A DNA stretch of 64,000 nt from Neptunitalea chrysea (GTDB lineage Bacteria; Bacteroidota; Bacteroidia; Flavobacteriales; Flavobacteriaceae): the NCBI RefSeq assembly GCF_027924145.1, contig NZ_BRVP01000001.1:186001-250000 (forward strand), written 5' to 3'. The notes beneath the pieces are model-generated. The model was not told the origin of the DNA. It was given only the letters and a program-made list of their open reading frames with translations, and did no database searches. Each line of letters starts with the position of its first letter. The stretch's first letter is position 1. Below are positions 7,760-16,949 of the stretch, one piece after another. A program made the position numbers and the translations under genes.

Positions 7760-8587
7760 ATGAAACAAAAAATAGCAATACAGGGTATTAAAGGATGTTT
7801 CCATCATCAGGTAGCATTAGAGTATTTCGGAGAAAACATTGAAATAAAAGAATGCTTATCGTTTGATGCATTAGTAACTTCTGTATTTGATAAGACGGTA
7901 GATATTGGTGTTATGGCGATTGAAAATTCAATTGCCGGATCCATTATTCCTAACTATGCATTAATAGACCATAACAACTTGCATGTAATTGGAGAGCATT
8001 ATATTAATGTAAATCATAACCTGATGGTGTTGCCGGGGCAGCGTATAGAAGATATTACTGAAGTACACTCGCACCCAATGGCATTGCTACAATGCAAAGC
8101 ATTTTTTAAGCAGTACCCTCATATTAAATTAGTAGAAGGAGCCGATACTGCTGAGAGTGCAAAAAAAGTTAAAGAAAATCAATTATTGGGGATAGGGGCT
8201 ATAGCTTCTCAAACTGCTGCGGAATTGTATGAATTGGAGGTTTTAAATACTAAAATACAGACAATTAAGAATAATTCTACCCGTTTTGTTATCGTAAAAA
8301 CAGAAAATTCGGTTTTGTCAAAAGACCAAATAAATAAAGCTTCGCTTCGCTTTGAGTTAGCACACAAAAGAGGCAGTTTAGCGGCAGTCTTAAATGTGAT
8401 GAGCGATTGTCACTTAAGCTTAACTAAAATACAGTCGTTGCCAATTATAGAAGAACCTTGGAAATATGCCTTTTTTGTAAATGTAACTTTTCAGGAGTAT
8501 GCAGATTATGAAAAGGCAGTAACGTTACTACGAATTATGGCCGACAAATTTAAAATACTAGGAGAATATAAAAATGCGATGAAATAA
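7760..8587 (+). CDS. pheA: Prephenate dehydratase
   Basis: The enzyme converts prephenate to phenylpyruvate, the committed step to phenylalanine. The 275-residue protein has the catalytic domain (IAIQGIKGCFHHQVALEYFG, MAIENSIAGSI, VHSHPMALLQCK, ADTAESAK) and the conserved threonine-arginine-phenylalanine in NSTRFVIVK, then a C-terminal ACT domain starting near residue 195 (SLRFELAHKRGSLAAVL). The ACT motif usually written ESRP reads QSLP here (LTKIQSLPI), so Phe feedback may differ from the classical enzyme. There is no fused chorismate mutase; that domain is on the DAHP synthase at the end of the operon. It is the first gene after the attenuator, and its stop overlaps the next start. Confidence 0.93.
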   Translation: MKQKIAIQGIKGCFHHQVALEYFGENIEIKECLSFDALVTSVFDKTVDIGVMAIENSIAGSIIPNYALIDHNNLHVIGEHYINVNHNLMVLPGQRIEDITEVHSHPMALLQCKAFFKQYPHIKLVEGADTAESAKKVKENQLLGIGAIASQTAAELYELEVLNTKIQTIKNNSTRFVIVKTENSVLSKDQINKASLRFELAHKRGSLAAVLNVMSDCHLSLTKIQSLPIIEEPWKYAFFVNVTFQEYADYEKAVTLLRIMADKFKILGEYKNAMK

Positions 8588-9729
8588 TGGAAGTTGCAAA
8601 ACGATTACATACTGTAGAAGAGTACTACTTCTCTAAAAAATTAAGAGAAGTAAGAGGACTGATAGCACAGGGGAAACCTGTAATTAACATGGGAATTGGA
8701 AGTCCGGATTTAGCACCTGCCCCGCAAGTGTTAGAGGCTATGAATACGGCATCTTATGAAGATGGGGCACACCAATATCAGAATTATCAGGGATTGCCGG
8801 AACTACGTAATGCTATTGCCAACTTTTATAAAACGCATTTTAAGGTAGCTATAAATCCTGAAAATGAGGTATTACCTTTAATGGGGTCTAAGGAAGGGAT
8901 TATGCATATTTCAATGGCATACTTGAATGAAGGAGATGAGGCGTTAATTCCAAATCCTGGCTATCCAACTTATACTTCGGTTACCAAATTGGTACAAGCA
9001 ACTCCTGTATATTACGATTTGACAGCTGAGAGCAATTGGTTTCCAGATTTAGAAGCTTTAGAAAAAAGAGACTTATCGAAGGTGAAAATTATGTGGTTGT
9101 CATATCCGCATATGCCAACGGGTGCAAAACCAACAGTAGCGCTGTTTGAGGCGTTGATTGCTTTTGCTAAAAAACACCAAATTTTGTTGGTTAATGATAA
9201 TCCGTACAGTTTTGTGTTGAATGATGAGCAGAGAAGTATATTGGCATTACCGGAAGCAAAAGAAGTAGCTGTAGAGCTTAACTCGTTAAGTAAAAGCTTT
9301 AATATGGCAGGTTGGCGAGTAGGAATGGTGTTGGGAAGTAAAGAACATATATCGGCCATATTAAAAGTAAAAAGCAATATGGATAGTGGGATGTTCTATT
9401 CTGTACAAAAAGGAGCTATAGCGGCATTGCAATTAGATAAAGATTGGTTTGCTTCATTAAACGAAGTATATGCAAAACGTAAGAAGTTGGTTCTAGAATT
9501 GGTGCAGAAGCTAGGATGTACCTATGATCCGGATTCGGTAGGAATGTTCGTATGGTGTAAGCTACCAGAAGGGATTACTTCTTCCGAAACATTTATAGAT
9601 GAGGTATTGTACGATAAACATGTTTTTATTACGCCAGGAACCATATTTGGAGACAAAGGAGAAGGCTACATACGATTTTCGTTATGTGTAACCGAAGAAA
9701 AAATACAAGAAGCAATTAATAGATTTTAA
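8587..9729 (+). CDS. Class I/II pyridoxal phosphate aminotransferase (aromatic or aspartate type)
   Basis: The 380-residue protein is a fold type I aminotransferase. The PLP lysine is in NSLSKSFNMAGWRVG, the cofactor-binding Asn/Tyr region in LVNDNPYSF, and the substrate arginine in GYIRFSLCV near the C terminus. The N-terminal INMGIGSPDLAP is typical of the family. Its start overlaps the pheA stop by one base and tyrA follows directly. The position between prephenate dehydratase and prephenate dehydrogenase suggests it transaminates phenylpyruvate and 4-hydroxyphenylpyruvate. Sequence alone does not fix the substrate. Confidence 0.88.
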   Translation: MEVAKRLHTVEEYYFSKKLREVRGLIAQGKPVINMGIGSPDLAPAPQVLEAMNTASYEDGAHQYQNYQGLPELRNAIANFYKTHFKVAINPENEVLPLMGSKEGIMHISMAYLNEGDEALIPNPGYPTYTSVTKLVQATPVYYDLTAESNWFPDLEALEKRDLSKVKIMWLSYPHMPTGAKPTVALFEALIAFAKKHQILLVNDNPYSFVLNDEQRSILALPEAKEVAVELNSLSKSFNMAGWRVGMVLGSKEHISAILKVKSNMDSGMFYSVQKGAIAALQLDKDWFASLNEVYAKRKKLVLELVQKLGCTYDPDSVGMFVWCKLPEGITSSETFIDEVLYDKHVFITPGTIFGDKGEGYIRFSLCVTEEKIQEAINRF

Positions 9730-9730
9730 G

Positions 9731-10591
9731 ATGAAGGTATTTGTAATTGGTGTAGGATTAATTGGAGGTTCGTTTGCATTAGCGTTAAAAGAAGCATACA
9801 AAAATGTAACCATTTTTGGAATAGATAATAATGATGCGTATTTAAATGAGGCTTTAGAGTTAGGGGTAATTGATGAAAAGGTAGATTGGAATGATTTAGG
9901 AGAGGCAGAAATAGTATATACAGCAATACCAGTAAATGTATTATGTGAGTTATTGCCTGAAATATTGGATAGAGTGTCTGATGATACCTTGGTTATTGAT
10001 GGAGGTTCTACCAAATCATTAATTTGTGAAGCGGTAAAAGAGCACCCAAAACGAAGAAACTTTTTAGCAGCGCACCCTATAGCGGGTACTGAATTTTCAG
10101 GTCCTTCTGCGGCTATTAAGGACTTGTATAAGAACAAGACTAATATTATTTGTGAGGTAGAAAAAACAGCTTTTAAATTACAGGAAAAAGCACTAAAAAT
10201 ATTTACAGACATAGGCATGCGCATTCGTTATATGGATCCGCATTCTCATGACAAACACATTGCTTATGTGTCGCATCTATCACATATAAGCGCGTTTATG
10301 TTGGGGAAAACAGTTATTGAAAAAGAAGAAGAAAACGAGAGGGATATTTTCGACATGGCAGGTTCGGGTTTTGAAAGCACCGTACGTTTGGCTAAAAGTT
10401 CGCCTGCTATGTGGACTCCCATCTTTCAACAAAACAAAACAAATGTTTTAGAGACGTTAGAAAAATATATTGCCAATCTACAGCAATTTAGAGATCTAAT
10501 GGTTCAAGACGATTATGAGTCTATATATGAAGTCATGGAAAATACGAATAAGATAAAAGAAATATTAAAAGGAATTACCGTAAAAAATTAA
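9731..10591 (+). CDS. tyrA: Prephenate dehydrogenase
   Basis: This enzyme oxidatively decarboxylates prephenate to 4-hydroxyphenylpyruvate, the tyrosine precursor. The 286-residue protein has an N-terminal NAD(P)-binding motif (GVGLIGGSFALALKE) and the conserved AHPIAGTEFSGP and SHLSHISAFML of the TyrA family, with DMAGSGFESTVRLA later. It lacks an ACT domain and a fused mutase, unlike the enterobacterial enzyme. The ATG at 9731 follows the aminotransferase stop by one base. It is the third gene of the attenuated operon. Confidence 0.93.
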   Translation: MKVFVIGVGLIGGSFALALKEAYKNVTIFGIDNNDAYLNEALELGVIDEKVDWNDLGEAEIVYTAIPVNVLCELLPEILDRVSDDTLVIDGGSTKSLICEAVKEHPKRRNFLAAHPIAGTEFSGPSAAIKDLYKNKTNIICEVEKTAFKLQEKALKIFTDIGMRIRYMDPHSHDKHIAYVSHLSHISAFMLGKTVIEKEEENERDIFDMAGSGFESTVRLAKSSPAMWTPIFQQNKTNVLETLEKYIANLQQFRDLMVQDDYESIYEVMENTNKIKEILKGITVKN

Positions 10592-10601
10592 AAAGAGACA
10601 C

Positions 10602-11684
10602 ATGGAAAATTCAGCAGAAATGAGAACGTGGTTAGATGATTTAGCTTTGAGTCATCCATTAGTAATAGCAGGACCTTGTAGTGCCGAGACAGAAGATCAG
10701 GTACTTAGTATTGCAAAAGCATTAAAAGATACCGATGTTAATTATTTTAGAGCAGGTATTTGGAAACCACGTACAAGACCAGGTAACTTTGAAGGTGTTG
10801 GAGCATTAGGGTTAAAGTGGTTACAGAAAGTAAAGGCTGAAACCGGAATAAAAACCGCTACAGAAGTAGCTAATAAAGACCATGTAAAACTTGCACTTGA
10901 GCATGATATTGATTTATTATGGATTGGAGCACGTTCTACGGTAAGTCCGTTTATTATTCAGGAGATTGCAGATGAGTTAAGAGGTACCGATAAAATTGTA
11001 TTGGTAAAAAATCCTGTAAACCCTGATTTATCTTTATGGTTAGGAGCTATAGAGCGTTTGTATACTGCAGATATTAAAAAGCTTGGTGTAATACACAGAG
11101 GTTTTTCTACTTATGAAAAAACCAAGTACCGTAACATACCAGAGTGGCAGTTAGCTATTGAGTTACAACAAAAATTCCCTGACTTACCATTAATTTGTGA
11201 TCCATCGCACATAACTGGTAAAAGAGATATGATTTTTGATGTTTCTCAAACCGCATTAGACTTAAATTATGACGGATTAATGATTGAAACACATACCGAT
11301 CCTGATAATGCATGGAGTGATGCTGCACAACAAGTAACTCCTACTGCTCTGGTTCAAATGATGACAGATTTGAGAATGAGAAAGGAAACTGCAGCTGGAG
11401 AAGATTATGTAAATAAATTAGCAAACCTAAGAACTCAGATAGACGTTATAGATAACCAATTAATTGAGACACTTGGTAAACGTATGAAGGTAGCTAAGGA
11501 AATAGGAGCGCTTAAGAAAACTAAGAATGTTGCTGTTTTACAGAACAACAGATGGAACGAAATCTTAGGTAAAATGATTTTAGAAGGAGAGCAACGCGGA
11601 TTAAGTGAAGAGTTTGTACTGAAAATGTTTAAGGCTATTCACCAAGAGTCGATTAATCATCAGGAGAAGATATTAAAATCGTAA
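10602..11684 (+). CDS. Bifunctional DAHP synthase / chorismate mutase
   Basis: The N-terminal part (to about residue 260) is a type I DAHP synthase that joins phosphoenolpyruvate and erythrose 4-phosphate in the first shikimate step: LVIAGPCSAET, AGIWKPRTRPGNFEG, KNPVNPDLSLW and CDPSHITGKRDM. The C-terminal 90 residues are an AroQ-type chorismate mutase (LANLRTQIDVIDNQLIETLGKRM, VAKEIGALKK). Thus the first shikimate enzyme and the mutase that feeds pheA and tyrA are one protein, with the mutase at the C terminus. It starts 10 bases after tyrA and ends the operon before a strong terminator. In Bacillus the mutase is at the N terminus of DAHP synthase; the C-terminal order is common in Bacteroidetes from memory. 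Confidence 0.93.
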   Translation: MENSAEMRTWLDDLALSHPLVIAGPCSAETEDQVLSIAKALKDTDVNYFRAGIWKPRTRPGNFEGVGALGLKWLQKVKAETGIKTATEVANKDHVKLALEHDIDLLWIGARSTVSPFIIQEIADELRGTDKIVLVKNPVNPDLSLWLGAIERLYTADIKKLGVIHRGFSTYEKTKYRNIPEWQLAIELQQKFPDLPLICDPSHITGKRDMIFDVSQTALDLNYDGLMIETHTDPDNAWSDAAQQVTPTALVQMMTDLRMRKETAAGEDYVNKLANLRTQIDVIDNQLIETLGKRMKVAKEIGALKKTKNVAVLQNNRWNEILGKMILEGEQRGLSEEFVLKMFKAIHQESINHQEKILKS

Positions 11685-11737
11685 ATTAGAAAAAAGCTAT
11701 AAAAATTTGGTAGTATCTCACCAAGTGTGTAAAGTAT

Positions 11738-11770
11738 AAATAACGAGGGCTGGAACCCTCGTTATTTTTT
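11738..11770 (+). terminator. Terminator of the aromatic operon
   Basis: AAATAACGAGGG (11738-11749) pairs with CCCTCGTTATTT (11756-11767) around a six-base loop and runs into Ts. It may also serve the convergent gene at 11789-12256. Confidence 0.85.
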
Positions 11771-11788
11771 GATTAAGTTTAAATTTTA

Positions 11789-12256
11789 TTATTTGGTTTT
11801 TAAACGTTTGAAAATATATCTCGTGATAAAAATACCTTTATTATCGCCTTTTCCAGCATCACTTTCTACAGCACTTGTAACAAAAGCTAAATCCCATCCT
11901 TCTTCAACCATAGTGTTGATTTTAGAAGTTATTAAGGCATCATTAGCAGCTATATTTTGAAATCTAATCCCTCCAATATTGTAAAAGTTTAAAAGTTTAG
12001 TTTCTTCAAAGTTTTTAACACGTATTTCATTTCTTTTAGATTTGTTTTTTTCATTTTTTTCTTTTTCCTCAGATCTAAGAGAGGTAAATTCTTTGTAATC
12101 TCTTTGGTCATCCGTAGAAATAAGTCTAGATCTACCCACTCCATTAGGAACAATAGATTCAACACTAGTTACAACTTTGTATTCATACGTTTGGGCAGTA
12201 GCAGAAATACTTGTTAGGCATATAGCCAATACAGTAAAAAAAATAATTTTTTTCAT
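11789..12256 (-). CDS. Small secreted protein with a DUF4177-like C-terminal pattern
   Basis: This is a 155-residue protein with a clear signal peptide (MKKIIFFTVLAICLTSISATAQ). The mature part begins TYEYKVVTSVES and ends MVEEGWDLAFVTS...FITRYIFKR, which is like the EYKVV...EEGWELV...KR pattern of DUF4177 proteins, but with an inserted charged stretch rich in Glu, Lys and Asn (about residues 60-80). The function is unknown. It stands alone on the minus strand between the aromatic operon and the tricorn-like protease, separating the former from rsgA-dtd. Confidence 0.6.
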   Translation of the reverse strand: MKKIIFFTVLAICLTSISATAQTYEYKVVTSVESIVPNGVGRSRLISTDDQRDYKEFTSLRSEEKEKNEKNKSKRNEIRVKNFEETKLLNFYNIGGIRFQNIAANDALITSKINTMVEEGWDLAFVTSAVESDAGKGDNKGIFITRYIFKRLKTK

Positions 12257-12677
12257 AATTTTTGATTTATTTATTGTTATTTATTGTGTAAAAATACATT
12301 TTTATTCTTTTAGGCGAGAAAATTATTCTAAAAGCATGGTGCATTTAGAAATTAAAAATTCGTCTAAAGGATTAAATTTGTCTAGTGTAATGAAAAAAAA
12401 TGTATCGAAAAGAAAATGTATCGAGAACCAAATTTTAATTTGAAGACCTAGTCTAGATACAAAATGTTACCATATTTTCACTCGAGTCGATGATCTCGAA
12501 GTTAAAATAGAAAAACACACTATTGGTATTAAGAAGTGTTTTTTTATCATGAGCTTATGGTTTAATTATATGCAAAAAAGAGCGTATAAGCTGTATTATA
12601 AAATGTTAAACTTGGTAAATAATGTAACATTTCAAATCTTTCCCTGTCTTTTAAATCGTAACTAATTCTTAGAATTC
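12257..12677. other. 421-base intergenic region between divergent genes
   Basis: The region holds the upstream sequences of the minus-strand secreted protein and of the plus-strand protease. It is very AT-rich. I see no gene, tRNA or strong hairpin. A plus-strand reading frame of some 88 codons overlapping its left part has no features of a real protein. Confidence 0.5.
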
Positions 12678-15600
12678 ATGAAAAAACTGATTGTACGCCT
12701 GTGTATGCTTTTAAGTATAACAGCACTTAGCGCTCAAGAAAGTGCTAGATGGATGCGGTACCCATCTATTTCTCCAGATGGAAAAACAATTGCTTTTGGG
12801 TATATGGGAAACTTATATACGGTATCTTCTGAAGGAGGAGAAGCTGTTCCGCTAACCGTAGGTGAATATTATGATATGCGCCCTGTATGGAGTAATGATG
12901 GAGCCACTATTGCATTTGCAAGTGACCGATATGGAAATTTTGATGTGTATACCGTATCTTCTAAAGGGGGCATTCCTAATAGAGTAACATTTCACAGTGC
13001 AGATGACTATCCTTATGATTTTACCGTTGATAATTCGGAGGTATTGTTTGGAAGTGGAAGAAATGCACCCGCAGAAAGTGTTCGTTTTCCAGGGACCAGA
13101 TATTTCCAAAATTTGTATCAGGTGCCAGTTAAGGGCGGTAGAATTCATTTAATTACTGCGGCAGGGACCGAAGAAAGTCATTTTAATGCAGATGGAAGTA
13201 AAATTATTTTTCAAGATAGAAAAGGATACGAAGATCCATGGCGTAAGCACCATACGGCTGCTATTACCAGAGATATTTGGATTTATGATATAGCAAATGA
13301 TAGTTATAAAGAAGTAACTAGTTTTAAAGGAGAAAACAGAGAACCGTTTTTTAGTGCAGATGGAAGCTCTGTATTTTATCTTAATGAAAAAGACGGAACT
13401 CAAAATTTATATCAGTTAAACCTAGCTACAGGTTCTGAAACCAAATTGACATCTTATAAAGATTTTCCGGTTAGGGAATTAAGTATTTCAGATAAAGGAG
13501 ATTTATTGTATACATGGAAAGGAGATTTGTACAAACTTTCTAATGGAGCTCCAAAACAGCTAACTATAAGTATCCATAATGATGCAGGTTTTCAGTTAAT
13601 AGAAGACAAGAATATTAGTAGTGTAACCGAGTTTGTGGTAAGTCCTAATGGAAAAGAAATTGCCTTTGTGAATAGAGGAGAGGTTTTTGTAACTGCAGTT
13701 GATGATTCCAGAACCAAGAGAATCACTAATACGCCACAACAAGAGCGTATGATTAGTTGGTCTCCTGATGGAAAAACATTATTGTATTCTGGAGAAATAG
13801 GTGATAGTTGGGATGTGTATAAAGTAACTATGGATCGTCCTGAAGAGAAATATTTCTATGCGGCTACATTGTTTAAAACGGAGCCGGTAGTTGCTACAGA
13901 AAAGGAAGAGTTCCAGGCAGAGTTTTCACCTGACGGTAAAAAGATAGCATATATAGAAGAGCGTAATATTTTAAAAGTATTAGATGTAGACTCGGGTAAA
14001 ATAGTAACAGTTTTCCCTGAAGGTAGAAATTACTCCTATGCAGATGGCGATTGGGGGTATAGCTGGAGCCCAGACAGTAAGTGGTTGTTGGTAGATGATG
14101 AAAAGGGATATATGTTTAGTAGCAATACGGCTTTAATTAAAGCGGATGGTACCGGTGAAATTAAACATCCTATCAATAGTGGTTTTGGAGAAAACGGAGC
14201 TAAGTGGGCTATGGATGGTAAAATGATGACTTATGGTAGTAGTAAAGAAGGTAGAAAATCGTTGGCTACTCAGGGAAGTAGAGAAGTAGATATTTTTGCT
14301 GTGTTTTTTGATCAGAAAGCGTATGACCGTTATACGTTAAGTGAAGACGAATATAAACTACTTGAAGAAATAGAGAAAGACGAGAAAGAGAAAAAAGAAG
14401 CTGAAGAAAGCAAAGGAGACGACAAAAAGTCTAAGAAAAAAAGCAAAAAAGATAAAGAAGATAAAGAGGAAGTTACGTCGTTAACATTAAATCTTGAAGA
14501 TCTTGATTACAGAAAAGTAAAACTTACTATTAATAGTTCAAGTATTAGTGATTATGTGTTAAACAAAGATGGTAGCAAAGTATACTACCTATCTAATTTT
14601 GAAAAAGGATTTGATCTTTGGGTAACCGAACCACGTACGCATAAAACCAAAATACTTGCTAAACTAGGAGGTTCTGGAAGTAGTATTGAATTAAGTGATG
14701 ATGAAAAATTCATATTCTTAAGTAACAGAGGGCATTTAGTAAAAATTAATGCGGAAAGTGGTAGTGTAGAAAATGTGGCTATTGATGCCGATATGAAAGT
14801 AGATGCCGCTAAAGAACGTCAATACATATTTGACCATGTATACAGACAGGTTACTAAAAAATTCTACGATCCTACATTGCACGGAATAGATTGGGATATG
14901 TATTATACCGAGTATGGTAAGATGTTACCATATATTAATAATAACTACGATTTTAGAGTACTATTAAGTGAGTTTTTAGGGGAGTTAAACGCTTCTCATA
15001 CAGGTGGTAGATATTACCCTTCACCTTCGGGAGATCGTACTGTTTCACTAGGAGTTTTATATGATGAGACCTACGAAGGAAAAGGTGCTAAAATTGCTGA
15101 AGTATTGCATGGAGGTATTTTAGATAAGGCGGAAATAGATGTAAAAGCAGGAGATGTGATTACTAAAGTAAACGGGTATGGCATTACAGCAACCGAAAAT
15201 CCGAATAAATATTTAATCAATCTTGTAGATAAGAATACTTTATTAACTATAGAGAGGGGGGGTAAGACATTTGATGTTACTGTAAAACCAGAACCTTCTT
15301 ATGTAGAAAACAGCTTAATGTACAGAAGATGGGTGCATACTATGGAAAAAATGGTTGACTCTTTAAGTGGAGGACGTTTAGGGTATGTACATGTAAGAGG
15401 TATGAATGATGGTAGCTTTAGAGAGGTGTATGAAAATGTACTAGGTAAAAATATGGATAAGGAAGCTATTATTGTAGATACTCGTTTTAACGGTGGTGGA
15501 TGGTTACATGACGACTTGAATACCTTCTTAACTGGTAAAAAGTATTTAACTTTTGCTCCACAAGGACATGCTGTAAAGGGAGGTGAGCCTATGTCTAGAT

Positions 15601-15929
15601 GGACTAAGCCAAGTATTGTCTTAATGAGTGAAGGAAATTATAGTGATGCTTTTATTTTTCCTTATATCTACAAACAAAATGGTGTAGGGAAATTAGTAGG
15701 GATGCCTGTAGCAGGTACCGGTACAGCTGTTTGGTGGGAACGCCAAATAGACCCAAGTATTATTTTTGGGATTCCTATGATTGCTACTATTGGTGCTGAA
15801 GGCAGACCCACTGAAAATCTGGAGTTAGAACCAGATATTTTGGTGCCATTGCCATACAATGATTTTTTGAATGGAAAAGATACACAGCTGGAAGCGGCGG
15901 TAAAAGAAATGCTTAAAGAATTGAAATAG
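12678..15929 (+). CDS. Tricorn-type S41 family peptidase
   Basis: The 1083-residue protein has a signal peptide (MKKLIVRLCMLLSITALSAQ), then repeated beta-propeller blades of the TolB/WD40-like type (YPSISPDGKTIAFGY, PVWSNDGATIAFASD, ISWSPDGKTLLYSG), a Lys/Glu-rich linker (about residues 555-595), a PDZ domain and a C-terminal S41 domain. Tricorn-type catalytic residues are visible: Ser-His in NASHTGG (773-774), the nucleophile Ser-Asp in EGNYSDA (around 989) and Glu in ENLELEPD. Tricorn degrades short peptides, and propeller-PDZ-S41 homologues are common exported proteins in Bacteroidetes. It is probably periplasmic. It has its own terminator and sits just upstream of rsgA. Confidence 0.88.
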   Translation: MKKLIVRLCMLLSITALSAQESARWMRYPSISPDGKTIAFGYMGNLYTVSSEGGEAVPLTVGEYYDMRPVWSNDGATIAFASDRYGNFDVYTVSSKGGIPNRVTFHSADDYPYDFTVDNSEVLFGSGRNAPAESVRFPGTRYFQNLYQVPVKGGRIHLITAAGTEESHFNADGSKIIFQDRKGYEDPWRKHHTAAITRDIWIYDIANDSYKEVTSFKGENREPFFSADGSSVFYLNEKDGTQNLYQLNLATGSETKLTSYKDFPVRELSISDKGDLLYTWKGDLYKLSNGAPKQLTISIHNDAGFQLIEDKNISSVTEFVVSPNGKEIAFVNRGEVFVTAVDDSRTKRITNTPQQERMISWSPDGKTLLYSGEIGDSWDVYKVTMDRPEEKYFYAATLFKTEPVVATEKEEFQAEFSPDGKKIAYIEERNILKVLDVDSGKIVTVFPEGRNYSYADGDWGYSWSPDSKWLLVDDEKGYMFSSNTALIKADGTGEIKHPINSGFGENGAKWAMDGKMMTYGSSKEGRKSLATQGSREVDIFAVFFDQKAYDRYTLSEDEYKLLEEIEKDEKEKKEAEESKGDDKKSKKKSKKDKEDKEEVTSLTLNLEDLDYRKVKLTINSSSISDYVLNKDGSKVYYLSNFEKGFDLWVTEPRTHKTKILAKLGGSGSSIELSDDEKFIFLSNRGHLVKINAESGSVENVAIDADMKVDAAKERQYIFDHVYRQVTKKFYDPTLHGIDWDMYYTEYGKMLPYINNNYDFRVLLSEFLGELNASHTGGRYYPSPSGDRTVSLGVLYDETYEGKGAKIAEVLHGGILDKAEIDVKAGDVITKVNGYGITATENPNKYLINLVDKNTLLTIERGGKTFDVTVKPEPSYVENSLMYRRWVHTMEKMVDSLSGGRLGYVHVRGMNDGSFREVYENVLGKNMDKEAIIVDTRFNGGGWLHDDLNTFLTGKKYLTFAPQGHAVKGGEPMSRWTKPSIVLMSEGNYSDAFIFPYIYKQNGVGKLVGMPVAGTGTAVWWERQIDPSIIFGIPMIATIGAEGRPTENLELEPDILVPLPYNDFLNGKDTQLEAAVKEMLKELK

Positions 15930-15932
15930 ATA

Positions 15933-15960
15933 AAAAAGCCTCCAATCGGAGGCTTTTTCT
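15933..15960 (+). terminator. Terminator after the tricorn-type protease
   Basis: AAAAGCCTCC and GGAGGCTTTTT form a perfect stem with a four-base loop. The T tract follows only a few bases after the stop codon. Confidence 0.85.
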
Positions 15961-15998
15961 TTGTAAATATTGTTATTTTGTATTTCTAATAACAATGC

Positions 15999-16949
15999 AT
16001 GATAGGACTTGTTTACAAATCTACCGGAAGTTGGTATACCGTTAAAACTGAAGACGGAACACAATACGAATGCCGTATTAAAGGAAAGTTTAGAATTAAA
16101 GGCATTAAAAGTACCAATCCTATTTCGGTAGGGGATAAGGTAGAATTTAATTTGGAAACCCTAGGGGATGAAACCGTAGGAGTAATTCATGAAATACATG
16201 ATCGTAAAAATTACATTATCCGTAAGTCTGTTAACCTGTCTAAGCGTACCCATATTATTGCGGCTAATTTAGATCAGGTGTTTCTTTTGGTAACATTAAG
16301 CAATCCGCCAACATTTCCTAGTTTTATAGATCGATTTCTGGTAACTGCCGAGGCGTATGATATTACCACTGTTTTATTATTCAATAAAGTAGATTCATAT
16401 ACAGAGGAAGAAATAATGGAAGCTAAATACTTAACTGCTGTGTACAGAAAAATTGGCTATGAGTGTATAGAGATATCGGGTACAACAGGAAAAAATGTAG
16501 ATCAGGTAAAAGATTTAATGATAGGAAAAGTAAGTATGTTTTCTGGGCATTCGGGCGTGGGTAAGTCAACCCTTATAAATGTATTAGAACCCGGATTGGA
16601 TTTAAAAACAGCTTCTATTTCTGAACAACATAAGCAGGGGCAACATACAACAACATTTGCAGAAATGTTTGATCTTAGTTTTGGAGCTAGTATTATAGAT
16701 ACGCCCGGTATTAAAGGATTCGGGATTGTTGATATGGAGAAAGAAGAGGTAGGCGATTATTTTCCTGAGTTTTTTGCATTAAAACAATACTGTAAGTTTA
16801 ACAACTGTTTGCATGTAGATGAACCCAAGTGTGCAGTGAAAGAGGCATTAGACAATGATAAGATTGCTTGGAGTAGATATCGCAGTTACTTACAAATTTT
16901 AGAAGGAGAAGAAGAGAATTATAGAACTGATATTTACGGAGAAGAATAA
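15999..16949 (+). CDS. rsgA: Small ribosomal subunit biogenesis GTPase RsgA
   Basis: RsgA is a circularly permuted GTPase that helps mature the 30S subunit. The 316-residue protein has an N-terminal OB-fold (GLVYKSTGSWYTVK, CRIKGKFRIKG), then G4 (FNKVD) before G1 (GHSGVGKST) and G3 (DTPGIK), the order that marks the permuted family. A C-terminal zinc motif is present (CKFNNCLHVDEPKC). ATG 15999 matches the family N terminus; a nearby ATG at 15995 is out of frame. dtd begins on the base after its stop. Confidence 0.95.
   Translation: MIGLVYKSTGSWYTVKTEDGTQYECRIKGKFRIKGIKSTNPISVGDKVEFNLETLGDETVGVIHEIHDRKNYIIRKSVNLSKRTHIIAANLDQVFLLVTLSNPPTFPSFIDRFLVTAEAYDITTVLLFNKVDSYTEEEIMEAKYLTAVYRKIGYECIEISGTTGKNVDQVKDLMIGKVSMFSGHSGVGKSTLINVLEPGLDLKTASISEQHKQGQHTTTFAEMFDLSFGASIIDTPGIKGFGIVDMEKEEVGDYFPEFFALKQYCKFNNCLHVDEPKCAVKEALDNDKIAWSRYRSYLQILEGEEENYRTDIYGEE

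Noticed and set aside
7560-7778. Minus-strand reading frame over the pheA leader
   Set aside because: It is antisense to the leader peptide and terminator, has no domain, and its open frame is explained by AT-rich regulatory sequence.
12177-12443. Plus-strand frame of 88 codons between divergent genes
   Set aside because: It partly overlaps the start of the secreted protein gene and has no recognisable features.
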